10,761 nucleotides of DNA from Clostridiaceae bacterium. Lineage in GTDB: Bacteria; Bacillota; Clostridia; Lutisporales; Lutisporaceae. Position 1 is the first letter of the stretch, and each line of letters starts with the position of its first letter. The stretch spans positions 1 through 10,761 of the forward strand of contig JAQVFD010000046.1 of the NCBI GenBank assembly GCA_028697435.1, read 5' to 3'. Both the position numbers and the translations under genes were made by a program. Positions 1 through 6,465 of the stretch are shown here, piece after piece. The notes below the pieces were generated by a model. It did no database searches. It saw nothing but the letters and a program-made list of their open reading frames with translations, and had not been told where the DNA came from.

Positions 1-885
1 AGAACAGCTGACAACAGCATCAAGGGCATCGGAAAGAAAACTCCCGACTATAGGAATGAAGTTGTCCGCAGCAAACTTCGCAGTTTTTATTGTTGCTCCG
101 TCTATTGAAGCCGATGCAATCCCCTGAACCGTCAATACCCCTGTAAAGGCAGTAAGCACAAGTCCCAGTGCCCCTACTGCAATTTGCTTTAGCAATGATG
201 CCAGTCTTGAAATATTGATAGAGTCAGAAAGATTATTCAATATGCTTATAACTGCTGAAAAAAGTATAAGGGGCATGACAAATACTTTAATAAAAGTCGT
301 AATAAGCGTAATGCAAGTAAACATCAATGGTTGGAACACAGCTGAGGAGGAAATTCCCCCGACAGCAGCCAATAAAGCTAACAGAGTGGGCAGCAAAGCC
401 TGCATAAACCCTGTCATTTTGTTTATAGTATCGACTCCTATCAGCATTGCATCATTAAAGCTTTTTACAGCCATAATTATTATCAGTATGTAACACATCC
501 CATAAGCCAGTCTGCCAATGGAATCCTCTTCAAAAGCATTATGAAGGTTTTGAAGCACTGCACAAAAAATAGCTAATATCAAAAGTTTGCCCATTAGACT
601 GAAATTACTGATAACTTCCTTAAAAAAGAAACTAACAATACTCTTTCCAATATCTTTAATACTATCTATAGTATTTCCCTTAAACAGGCCTATTACCATC
701 TCCTTTACATTGACTTCTGGCAGCAGACCTTCAGAATCACTATTGATGTCATCAACAAACTTCTCTATCTCACTTATGTCCAGATTATCCAGCTGACTTT
801 GAAGTATATCCTGTGTATCATCGCAATTAACAACGCATAATGCAAGCATAAGGATTATCATAATGAATACAATGCTTTTTCCCAT
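1..885 (-). CDS. spoIIIAE: Stage III sporulation protein AE (3' part missing at window edge)
   Basis: This is the polytopic membrane component of the SpoIIIA-SpoIIQ channel, made in the mother cell and inserted in the outer forespore membrane. The frame is open from ATG 885 to the window edge (295 codons). The family is usually about 390-400 residues, so roughly the last quarter is outside. Residues 5-20 form a hydrophobic signal-like segment. An acidic, probably extracytoplasmic stretch follows (about 22-60). Several membrane segments follow near 97-115, 126-145, 159-177, 186-211 and 234-252. The start is preceded by AAAGGGGG at good spacing and lies 21 nt after the spoIIIAD stop, in operon order. 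The identity rests on membrane topology plus position directly after spoIIIAD. A Cys at residue 21 follows Asn, so it is not a convincing lipobox. Confidence 0.93.
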   Translation of the reverse strand, partial: MGKSIVFIMIILMLALCVVNCDDTQDILQSQLDNLDISEIEKFVDDINSDSEGLLPEVNVKEMVIGLFKGNTIDSIKDIGKSIVSFFFKEVISNFSLMGKLLILAIFCAVLQNLHNAFEEDSIGRLAYGMCYILIIIMAVKSFNDAMLIGVDTINKMTGFMQALLPTLLALLAAVGGISSSAVFQPLMFTCITLITTFIKVFVMPLILFSAVISILNNLSDSINISRLASLLKQIAVGALGLVLTAFTGVLTVQGIASASIDGATIKTAKFAADNFIPIVGSFLSDALDAVVSCS

Positions 886-906
886 GTATATCCCCCTTTA
901 AACTTC

Positions 907-1293
907 CTATGGTATGATTTTTATCATTATATCCATCAATGCCGCAAGTATGGGTATCGCAATAACCATTATCAGCACCTTGCCTGCGAACTCAACCTTA
1001 GCTGCAATTGCGCCCTCTCCGGCATCCCTGCATATTTGTGCTCCGAATTCCGTTATATACGCTATTGCAATGACCTTTAGGATAGTTGAAAAATAAAGAA
1101 TATCAATATTAGCTTTTGCAGCAAAATACTTCAGAACTATCATGACAGAATTAAGCTTAGTAATTACAAATATAAATATTACAAGTCCGGTTACAATACT
1201 GATAACAACTGCTATTTCAGGTTTTTCTTCCTTAAGAATTACTGCAAGTAATGCCGCTATAATGCCTACCATAACAATTTTCATGATATCCAT
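907..1293 (-). CDS. spoIIIAD: Stage III sporulation protein AD
   Basis: Small integral membrane protein of the mother-cell SpoIIIA complex, 128 residues, the usual family size. It is strongly hydrophobic, with membrane segments near residues 4-18, 24-44, 50-68 and 96-125. The central motif around YITEFGAQICRDAGEGAIA is characteristic of SpoIIIAD. I start it at ATG 1293 because AGGTG ends 6 nt upstream. The GTG at 1302 would add three residues but lies inside the ribosome binding site and touches the spoIIIAC stop. It stops with TAG, 21 nt before spoIIIAE. In the family, SpoIIIAC and SpoIIIAD are paired small membrane subunits thought to sit beside the AE channel component. Confidence 0.95.
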   Translation of the reverse strand: MDIMKIVMVGIIAALLAVILKEEKPEIAVVISIVTGLVIFIFVITKLNSVMIVLKYFAAKANIDILYFSTILKVIAIAYITEFGAQICRDAGEGAIAAKVEFAGKVLIMVIAIPILAALMDIMIKIIP

Positions 1294-1302
1294 ATATATC
1301 AC

Positions 1303-1497
1303 CTACAAATGGAACATAGTTCTTACACTGTTGAAAAGGTTGCTTATCAGACTTATTATCATCATAAGCACTACTACAACTCCCGCTAAAGTAGTCATCA
1401 TAGCCATTTCTTCTCTTCCTGACTGGTTTAGAACTCTGTTCAGAACCGCTATAACTATACCTATAGCTGCTATTTTGAATATCAGATCAACATCCAT
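1303..1497 (-). CDS. spoIIIAC: Stage III sporulation protein AC
   Basis: Very short membrane protein (64 residues) with two hydrophobic segments, about 5-22 and 34-56, separated by the loop NQSGREEMA that is typical of SpoIIIAC. It belongs to the mother-cell half of the SpoIIIA-SpoIIQ feeding-tube apparatus. ATG 1497 is preceded by AAAGGGG at suitable spacing. The gene ends with TAG nine bases before the spoIIIAD start, so the two are probably translated together. Size, topology and its place between AB and AD make the call secure. Confidence 0.95.
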   Translation of the reverse strand: MDVDLIFKIAAIGIVIAVLNRVLNQSGREEMAMMTTLAGVVVVLMMIISLISNLFNSVRTMFHL

Positions 1498-1520
1498 TCT
1501 ATCGCCCCTTTCACCGGTAT

Positions 1521-2042
1521 TTATGCAAATACTACAAACACTGCAATTCCCAATAAAAAACCGAGACTTCTGTACATTTTTGCACTTCTCTTTATTTCCT
1601 CTATTGCTGCATCCTCTTGATGCTTTAATTGGAGATAAAAAAGCTGAAAATGCTTTTTCTGGTCCTCCCTGTCGGAGGATCCCAATATGTTCCCAAAACT
1701 CTTTATTAACTCTATATCCGCTTTTTTAAGTGAAGACTGTGTTAGAATCAATTCTGAAGATTCATTCCATGCCTCTCTTACGGTATAAAAACTTCTTTCT
1801 GACAGACATTTTGATATATTTATAAAAAAGTTGCTTATAAGTCCCTCTGACTTTTTAGATATACTGCAAAGAGCAGCAGGTAAGGGTGTAGCGCCATATG
1901 TCACTTCAGTTTCCAACATCTGCATAAGCCTTCTGAGTTTTTCAAGCTCTCTATACCTCAATGACAACCTATTTGAAAAAAGCAACCCTAATAATCCGCT
2001 AGCGGAAATTACAAGCAAACCTCCAATAATCTTCAACGTCAA
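1521..2042 (-). CDS. spoIIIAB: Stage III sporulation protein AB
   Basis: Membrane component of the SpoIIIA complex, 173 residues (B. subtilis SpoIIIAB is about 171). A hydrophobic N-terminal segment (about 4-22) is followed by a helical cytoplasmic region with the family-typical stretch RLMQMLETEVTYGATPLPAAL (about 38-58). A second membrane segment lies at the C-terminus (about 157-173). The family resembles the cytoplasmic fold of GspF-type secretion platform proteins and is thought to work with the ATPase SpoIIIAA. The start is TTG 2042: GAGGGG ends 5 nt upstream, and no ATG or GTG is available nearby. It begins one base after the spoIIIAA stop and its ribosome binding site is inside the end of spoIIIAA, which suggests translational coupling. 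Confidence 0.93.
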   Translation of the reverse strand: MTLKIIGGLLVISASGLLGLLFSNRLSLRYRELEKLRRLMQMLETEVTYGATPLPAALCSISKKSEGLISNFFINISKCLSERSFYTVREAWNESSELILTQSSLKKADIELIKSFGNILGSSDREDQKKHFQLFYLQLKHQEDAAIEEIKRSAKMYRSLGFLLGIAVFVVFA

Positions 2043-2043
2043 T

Positions 2044-2997
2044 TTAACCCCTCATTTCAAACAACACATCGTATTTTCCGTCCAACACGGCTTCAAGAGT
2101 TCCGGCGCCATTTCTTCTGCTCAAAACAACATATCTTTCAAAAACTCCTTTTTGAATACGGTTAAGATCCTGCTTCTTAATAAAATCAGTTATATTGCTG
2201 CCATGTATAGTAGTTATGACATTAACCCCGGCATTTACTGCTGCAGTTATGGCATCTGCATCTTCTGTTCTTCCTATTTCATCGGTAGCCACTATATCAG
2301 GAGACATAGATCTTATCATCATAATAATTCCTTCCGCCTTTGGACATCCATCAAGCACATCCGTTCTTATTCCTACGTCGTTTTTGGGAATCCCCATACT
2401 GCATGCAGCTATTTCAGAGCGTTCATCCACCAACGAAATTTTCATACCTTTGAAAAGCATGTCTTTCCTTCCGTCGCTAAGTGTTCTGACCAAATCTCTA
2501 AGCAATGTGGTTTTACCGCATTGAGGCGGCGATATTATAAGAGTGTTATATATACTGTCAGGGGAACGTATTAAGTGTCCTACAATTTTGTCTGAAGCAC
2601 CTATTATTTGTTTTGCTACTCTAAAATTCATGTAGCTGATATCTTTTAGGGTCTTAACCTTGCCATTATCTATTACCGTTCGACCGCACAATCCAACTCT
2701 GTGACCACCATTTATAGTTATAAAACCATTTCTCAGTTCCTCCTCCACTGAATACATCGAATAGTTGCATATTAGTTGAAGGGCACATTTCAGATCATCT
2801 TCATTCACCAAATAGCTTCCATCTTGCCCGGCAATAAATATCTCTGCACCGCTGCCTGATAGGCATATTGGTTTTGTGAGCCGTAACCTGATTTCTTCCA
2901 TATCAGTAAGTACTTTTTCCGGAAGCTTCATTATCATGGCACTAATGTGCTTCGGTAAATATTCCAATACTTCCAGTATTTTAATATCATCCTTCAT
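2044..2997 (-). CDS. spoIIIAA: Stage III sporulation protein AA, secretion-type ATPase
   Basis: Cytoplasmic mother-cell ATPase of the SpoIIIA-SpoIIQ apparatus, related to the ATPases of type II/IV secretion and type IV pili. From the preferred start it has 317 residues (B. subtilis about 307). Walker A is SPPQCGKTT at about 156-164; the first position is Ser where the general consensus has Gly. Walker B is IVATDEIG at about 235-242, and the family stretch LVDERSEIA is at about 189-197. I choose ATG 2997 because AAAGGA (3012-3007) lies 9 nt upstream. ATG 3003 would leave only 3 nt, and TTG 3018 would place the ribosome binding site inside the gene. It heads the spoIIIA operon, after a strong terminator closing the previous gene, so it probably has its own promoter. 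Confidence 0.95.
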   Translation of the reverse strand: MKDDIKILEVLEYLPKHISAMIMKLPEKVLTDMEEIRLRLTKPICLSGSGAEIFIAGQDGSYLVNEDDLKCALQLICNYSMYSVEEELRNGFITINGGHRVGLCGRTVIDNGKVKTLKDISYMNFRVAKQIIGASDKIVGHLIRSPDSIYNTLIISPPQCGKTTLLRDLVRTLSDGRKDMLFKGMKISLVDERSEIAACSMGIPKNDVGIRTDVLDGCPKAEGIIMMIRSMSPDIVATDEIGRTEDADAITAAVNAGVNVITTIHGSNITDFIKKQDLNRIQKGVFERYVVLSRRNGAGTLEAVLDGKYDVLFEMRG

Positions 2998-3012
2998 AAG
3001 CATCTTTCCTTT

Positions 3013-3032
3013 GTACAAATCTTAATTTGTAC
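3013..3032 (-). promoter_or_regulatory. Perfect 8-bp inverted repeat abutting the spoIIIAA ribosome binding site
   Basis: GTACAAAT and ATTTGTAC flank a 4-nt loop (3021-3024). In the transcript the stem ends directly before the AAAGGA ribosome binding site of spoIIIAA. It could be a 5'-end mRNA hairpin or a DNA operator; the sequence alone does not decide. Confidence 0.5.
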
Positions 3033-3034
3033 TA

Positions 3035-3063
3035 TAGATATGACAACCGATTTGAAATAATTA
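3035..3063 (-). promoter_or_regulatory. Candidate sigma-E promoter for the spoIIIA operon
   Basis: Read on the minus strand, TAATTAT (3063-3057) and CATATCTA (3042-3035) are separated by 14 nt. The B. subtilis sigma-E consensus is roughly KMATATT, 14-15 nt, CATACAAT. The -35 matches 5 of 7, and the -10 matches only its CATA core. The spoIIIA operon is sigma-E-dependent in B. subtilis and this gap lies just after a terminator, so a promoter is expected here. The exact assignment is tentative. Confidence 0.35.
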
Positions 3064-3068
3064 CTGAG

Positions 3069-3112
3069 AAAAAAAATAACCCGATTGAATACTTGGATTC
3101 AATCGGGTTATT
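3069..3112 (-). terminator. Strong intrinsic terminator after the zinc-ribbon gene
   Basis: A perfect 16-bp inverted repeat (3075-3090 with 3097-3112, loop ACTTGG) is followed on the minus strand by a run of T residues (complement of the A-run 3069-3076). It starts about 20 nt after the stop of the gene at 3132-3551 and separates that gene from the spoIIIA operon. The plus-strand side has only a weak T-run. Confidence 0.92.
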
Positions 3113-3131
3113 ACTAATTTTCTACTGGTTT

Positions 3132-3551
3132 CTATTCATGGTCATGGTCGCAACCGCAGCCGCACTCACATTCAAATTCAATGGGCTCATGACAATTGGG
3201 GCACACAACATGTTGTCCGCCTTCTACAAGGTCTTCGTCAAGATAAACAAATTCCTTGCAGTGTGGGCATTCAACCTCAACATAGTCATAGTCCTCATCG
3301 TCATCCTCTTCATATTCGTCATCTTCATCATAGCATAAATCATCCTCTAATGTTGAAAGATCCTCATCTATTGCTTCTACATATTCGTCTAATTCATTTT
3401 GTGATTCGTTAAGCTCATTTACGGCGTCTGCAAAATCACTTAGTACATCTATAATTTTAGTGATTAACTTGCCCTGATCTGTTGATTCATCTACCTTCAT
3501 TCCTTCTGCCAAACCTTTTAGATAGGCTACTCTTTCGTATAAGTATTCCAT
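3132..3551 (-). CDS. CD1247-type acidic zinc-ribbon protein
   Basis: A 139-residue protein resembling the clostridial family annotated as 'CD1247 N-terminal domain-containing'; its function is unknown. The N-terminal 70 residues (family opening MEYLYERVAYLKGLAEGM) are predicted helical or coiled-coil. A very acidic linker follows (about 70-92, nearly all D/E/Y). Next comes a zinc-ribbon with C95-x2-C98 and C117-x2-C120. The tail has four alternating cysteines (128, 130, 132, 134) and two histidines (136, 138), a possible second metal site. AAGGAGG is ideally placed before ATG 3551. It lies 98 nt after efp and is closed by its own strong terminator, in the slot that yqhV occupies between efp and spoIIIAA in B. 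subtilis. A regulatory or metal-binding role is only a guess. Confidence 0.85.
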   Translation of the reverse strand: MEYLYERVAYLKGLAEGMKVDESTDQGKLITKIIDVLSDFADAVNELNESQNELDEYVEAIDEDLSTLEDDLCYDEDDEYEEDDDEDYDYVEVECPHCKEFVYLDEDLVEGGQHVVCPNCHEPIEFECECGCGCDHDHE

Positions 3552-3649
3552 ATTGACTCCTCCTTAATTTAATATACTCTCAGTATTCTTTCCAGTATCG
3601 ACTTCTATATGCATTACATGGACTGCATATCCTCCGGTATTTGTCAGTG

Positions 3650-4207
3650 TTATACTCTTTCCATGTATTCTCCTGTTCTTGTATCAATTCTGATTCTGTC
3701 ACCTATGTTGATAAATAAAGGTACAGTGACAACTGCCCCTGTTTCAACAGTAGCCGGCTTAGTAGCGCCGGTGGCAGTATCCCCTTTAAAGCCGGGCTCT
3801 GTTTGAGTTACTTCCATTTCCACAAAGTTTTCAGGTTCTACTGAAAAAGCTTCACCCTTGTAGAATTTTATGTTTGCAATATCATTAGGTTTAAGATATA
3901 TAATAGAATCCTCTACTTGTTCATGGTTAAGAGGTATCTGCTCATAGGTTTCATTATCCATAAAATAATAAAGTCCGCCATCCTCGTATAAGTACTGCAT
4001 TGCTTTTCTTTCAATATGTGCCTTGGGATACTTGTCTGTAGGATTAAATGTCCTTTCAGTTACCCCTCCGGTTATTATGTTCTTTATTTTTGTTCTCACA
4101 AAAGCAGCACCCTTACCTGGCTTAACATGTTGAAAATCTACAATTGTAAATATTTGTCCATCCATTTCAAATGTCAGACCTTTTCTGAATTCACTAGCTG
4201 ATATCAT
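3650..4207 (-). CDS. efp: Translation elongation factor P
   Basis: EF-P, 185 residues, the standard bacterial length. It binds stalled ribosomes between the P and E sites and promotes peptide bond formation at consecutive prolines. The N-terminal KOW-like domain carries the loop K29-P30-G31-K32-G33. K32 is the position modified in many species; in B. subtilis the equivalent lysine receives 5-aminopentanol. The two OB-type domains follow, ending in the EF-P signature near GDRIRIDTRTGEYMERV. ATG 4207 has GGAGGG about 9 nt upstream. It lies 36 nt after the peptidase gene, so the two are probably cotranscribed, as in B. subtilis. I see no EpmA/EpmB-type modification gene nearby and no clear terminator after it. 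Confidence 0.98.
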   Translation of the reverse strand: MISASEFRKGLTFEMDGQIFTIVDFQHVKPGKGAAFVRTKIKNIITGGVTERTFNPTDKYPKAHIERKAMQYLYEDGGLYYFMDNETYEQIPLNHEQVEDSIIYLKPNDIANIKFYKGEAFSVEPENFVEMEVTQTEPGFKGDTATGATKPATVETGAVVTVPLFINIGDRIRIDTRTGEYMERV

Positions 4208-4243
4208 AAATCATATCCCTCCATGCGTTTATTTGTTCATATG

Positions 4244-5308
4244 TTACAGTTCTATCAAATCTTTTGTTGATTTACTGATGGCTTCTGCTCCTGACTCTGT
4301 CACAAGTACCAAATCCTCTATCCTTACCCCTCCGAAACCCGGAATATATATGCCCGGTTCATCGGTTACCACCATACCTGCCTCAAGAATATCATCTCCA
4401 AGTTTGCTTAGCTTGGGATCTTCGTGTATCGCAAGCCCAACCCCATGACCAAGTCCATGCCCGAAGTATTCTCCAAAGCCCGCTTCTGAAATAACATCCC
4501 TGGCAATCTTATCTGCTTCTCTGCCTGTAATCCCCGGCATTATTCCCTTTAAGGCCTGAATATTAGCCTTGAGTACTGTACTGTATATTTCCTTGTGCCG
4601 TTCCGTAGCCTTACCAATAAATACTGTTCTTGTCATATCTGAACAATATCCATTATAAACACAACCGAAATCCAGTGTCAAGAACTCCCCATTTCTAATT
4701 ATTTTTTCTGATGCAATCCCATGGGGAAGAGAGGACCTTATACCTGAAGCTGCAATGGTATCAAAAGATAAACCTGAAGCACCCTTTTTTTTCATAAAAC
4801 ACTCCAGTTCCAATGCGACTTCCGCTTCACTCAAACCTGGTCTGATATAGCCCAATATATGATCAAACGCTTCATCTGCAATAGCTGCAGCCTTACGAAT
4901 ATTTGTCAGCTCATTATTATCCTTTTTGATCCTCAACTTTGCAAAAACACTTCTGGCCGGTACCAGAATGATTCCGGGCAAGGCTTTTTTAATCTCTTCT
5001 GAAAAGGATACAGTCATAAAATCCTCTTCAATTCCGAGCCTCTTAATACCGGCTTTTATTATAACTTCCGCCAGCTTTTCCATGGGGGTGCCCCCGTGGA
5101 TAACTATATTCCATCCTTCGCACTGGGATTCAGCCTGTTCCATATATCTGAAATCTGTCACAAAATCAAGGCTTTCTTTTCCTATTACCAAAAAACCTGC
5201 CGAACCTGTAAATCCGCTTAGATATCTCCTGTTTTCTGCGGAATATGCAAGGACTCCATCCAAATTGTTACCCGACATTAGCTTCCTCAAATTATTAATT
5301 CTTTCCAC
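4244..5308 (-). CDS. pepP: M24 family Xaa-Pro aminopeptidase-type metallopeptidase
   Basis: Probable cytosolic two-metal peptidase that removes an N-terminal residue before proline (Xaa-Pro aminopeptidase/dipeptidase group), 354 residues. The N-terminal creatinase-like domain covers about 1-130. The C-terminal pita-bread catalytic domain covers about 135-350. All five metal ligands are visible: D213 (LDFG), D224 (CSDMTRT), H288 (GHGLGHGVGL), E317 (DEPGIYI) and E331 (RIEDLV). H196 and H295 are also in the expected places. The start is GTG 5308 with GAGAGGGG 12 nt upstream, a slightly long spacing; the codon just before it is an in-frame stop, so no earlier start exists. It precedes efp, as yqhT does in B. 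subtilis. The exact dipeptide preference cannot be told from sequence. Confidence 0.93.
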   Translation of the reverse strand: MERINNLRKLMSGNNLDGVLAYSAENRRYLSGFTGSAGFLVIGKESLDFVTDFRYMEQAESQCEGWNIVIHGGTPMEKLAEVIIKAGIKRLGIEEDFMTVSFSEEIKKALPGIILVPARSVFAKLRIKKDNNELTNIRKAAAIADEAFDHILGYIRPGLSEAEVALELECFMKKKGASGLSFDTIAASGIRSSLPHGIASEKIIRNGEFLTLDFGCVYNGYCSDMTRTVFIGKATERHKEIYSTVLKANIQALKGIMPGITGREADKIARDVISEAGFGEYFGHGLGHGVGLAIHEDPKLSKLGDDILEAGMVVTDEPGIYIPGFGGVRIEDLVLVTESGAEAISKSTKDLIEL

Positions 5309-5497
5309 TTAAATACTTAACCCCTCTCAAATAGACTAATATTACTTTATAATCTATGTATTTATTCATAATAATTTTAACATAATTTTCCCAAGCCGTA
5401 CAGGTGTTCCTCTTCTACGACCCTGTAAAATTTATCTTTATACTTAGTATATCCAATTAGCGCGTATATTCTTCAGACACTACAGCAGTACCTTCTA

Positions 5498-5773
5498 TCA
5501 CTCTCCATTATTGTGTTTTGGATTTTTGCCCACAATAACAGCCGCTTTTATGATGGCGGTTTCAACATCTACTTCGAACTGGTGTTCTAATTCGTTAATT
5601 TTTGCATAAAGCTCGCCTTTTTCAGTCACAACATACTTTGAAGGAAGGCTGTTCAATGCAATTGCAGCAATATCCAGTCTGCATTTCTCACACTTGCAGA
5701 CATCCATAGAATTAGAAATTTCATCAGTCTTTTTTAAAACCAGATCTAACATATAATCTTTTAATTGATACAT
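5498..5773 (-). CDS. ComFB-family protein
   Basis: A 91-residue protein matching the late-competence ComFB family (B. subtilis ComFB is about 98 residues). The diagnostic core is C26-x-C28-x2-C31 followed by RLDIAAIALNSLPSKYVV (32-49). The three cysteines are probable metal ligands. The rest is helical. In B. subtilis comFB lies in the comF operon but is not known to be essential for DNA uptake. ComFB domains in cyanobacteria have been reported to bind cyclic dinucleotides, so a signalling role is possible here. No comFA or comFC is next to it. ATG 5773 has AAGGGGG about 7-8 nt upstream. It looks monocistronic, between the yqeG terminators and a 189-nt gap before the peptidase gene. Confidence 0.87.
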   Translation of the reverse strand: MYQLKDYMLDLVLKKTDEISNSMDVCKCEKCRLDIAAIALNSLPSKYVVTEKGELYAKINELEHQFEVDVETAIIKAAVIVGKNPKHNNGE

Positions 5774-5792
5774 TTCCGGTCCCCCTTTTTAC

Positions 5793-5821
5793 ATTAAAGA
5801 AAACAAAACTGCTACTTTCAA
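5793..5821 (-). promoter_or_regulatory. Candidate sigma-A promoter for the ComFB-family gene
   Basis: On the minus strand, TTGAAA (5821-5816) and TTTAAT (5798-5793) are separated by exactly 17 nt. The -35 overlaps the T-run of the upstream terminator. The predicted transcript would start near 5786, only about 13 nt before the start codon and at the edge of the ribosome binding site, so the call is uncertain. Confidence 0.35.
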
Positions 5822-5848
5822 AAAAGACTTCACAAAATGAAGCCTTTT
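5819..5848 (-). terminator. Second hairpin terminator downstream of yqeG
   Basis: AAGACTTCA (5824-5832) pairs with TGAAGCCTT (5838-5846) around a 5-nt loop; the single mismatch becomes a G-U pair in minus-strand RNA. A run of T residues follows on the minus strand (complement of 5820-5825). It lies about 80 nt past the yqeG stop and just before the ComFB-family gene. Confidence 0.75.
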
Positions 5849-5894
5849 CCAATTTTCTAAATTATATCAACATATTTATGATTCTACAAATAAC

Positions 5895-5926
5895 GATAAA
5901 AATCCTGCAAGTAATTGCGGGATTTT
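5895..5926 (-). terminator. Hairpin terminator immediately after yqeG
   Basis: AAAATCCTGCAA (5899-5910) pairs with TTGCGGGATTTT (5915-5926) around a 4-nt loop, with one imperfect pair (C-A on the minus strand, U-G on the plus strand). On the minus strand five T residues follow the stem. The stem begins 3 nt after the yqeG TAA. Confidence 0.75.
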
Positions 5927-5928
5927 AA

Positions 5929-6435
5929 TTAATGCTCTTTATTAAAATGATTATGCTTTTTTAGAATATGCCTTTCCAGCTTCCGGATTATCCTTGTCCA
6001 TATGAATTCCTTATCGCTAATCGGGGCCACAAGTATGGTATACAGTCCCAGACGATTCCCCCCCAGCACATCTGTAAAAATCTGATCTCCTATTACTGCA
6101 GTATTCGCAGGTACAGAATTCATAAGCTTCATAGCTCTTCTAAAAGCAGTTTTACTTGGTTTGATTGCTTTGTACACAGCAGGAAGTTTCAAGTATTTAT
6201 TGAACTATTCAACTCTTTTCCTGGTACCATTTGATAATATGCATATATTGAATCCTTCCGCTCCCAGCTTACGTACAAGTTCATACACCTTATCGTCAGG
6301 TTCTTTAGTATTCCATGAAACCAAAGTATTGTCAATGTCAACAATAATTGAATTAATCTTAAGGTCCTTCAACAACGCTGTATCCAGTTCATATATAGTA
6401 TTCAAAAAAATATCCGGTCTAAGTCTGTTCTTCAT
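5929..6435 (-). pseudogene. yqeG: YqeG-family HAD phosphatase interrupted by an in-frame TAG
   Basis: YqeG is a HAD-superfamily phosphatase (subfamily IIIA) of about 170 residues. Here the full 168-codon frame is present but codon 77 is TAG (6207-6205). Before the stop are HAD motif I, D33-I-D35-N-T37, and motif II, S68-N-G. After it are the motif III lysine in AIKPSK (about K92) and motif IV, G116-D-Q-I-F-T-D122. Both halves are in the same frame with no insertion or deletion, so one base change would explain it. The 76-residue product from ATG 6435 (GGAGAA about 6-7 nt upstream) lacks half the active site. The downstream half has only a TTG (6192) without a ribosome binding site. Other genes here (spoIIIAC, spoIIIAD) end in TAG, so amber is a normal stop. 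Recent pseudogene, polymorphism and sequencing error are all possible. Confidence 0.88.
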
Positions 6436-6465
6436 ACTCACTTCTCCAACGCCTCACTCAACTCT

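Noticed and set aside
1142..1729. Plus-strand open frame of 195 codons opposite spoIIIAB-AD
   Set aside because: Shadow of three spoIIIA genes; its hydrophobic character simply mirrors their membrane segments.
1831..2574. Plus-strand open frame of 247 codons opposite spoIIIAB and spoIIIAA
   Set aside because: It is antisense to two unmistakable genes, has a Cys/Ser/Tyr/His-rich composition typical of reverse-complement frames, and has no matching domain or clear ribosome binding site.
3603..3632. Weak inverted repeat ATATGCA...TGCATAT after efp as a terminator
   Set aside because: The stem is only 7 bp with a 10-nt loop and no T-run follows on the minus strand, so it does not support termination.
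5398..5429. TACAGG...CCTGTA pairing as part of a structured RNA or riboswitch
   Set aside because: Only 6 bp around a long loop, and no recognisable riboswitch core; likely chance.
5929..6192. Separate 87-codon gene starting at TTG 6192
   Set aside because: It is the second half of yqeG in the same frame, begins mid-domain and has no ribosome binding site, so it is treated as part of the interrupted gene.
6205..6207. Pyrrolysine or general amber recoding as the explanation for the yqeG stop
   Set aside because: TAG ends other genes in the window (spoIIIAC, spoIIIAD), YqeG is not a known pyrrolysine protein, and no pyl gene is present here. Not excluded genome-wide.
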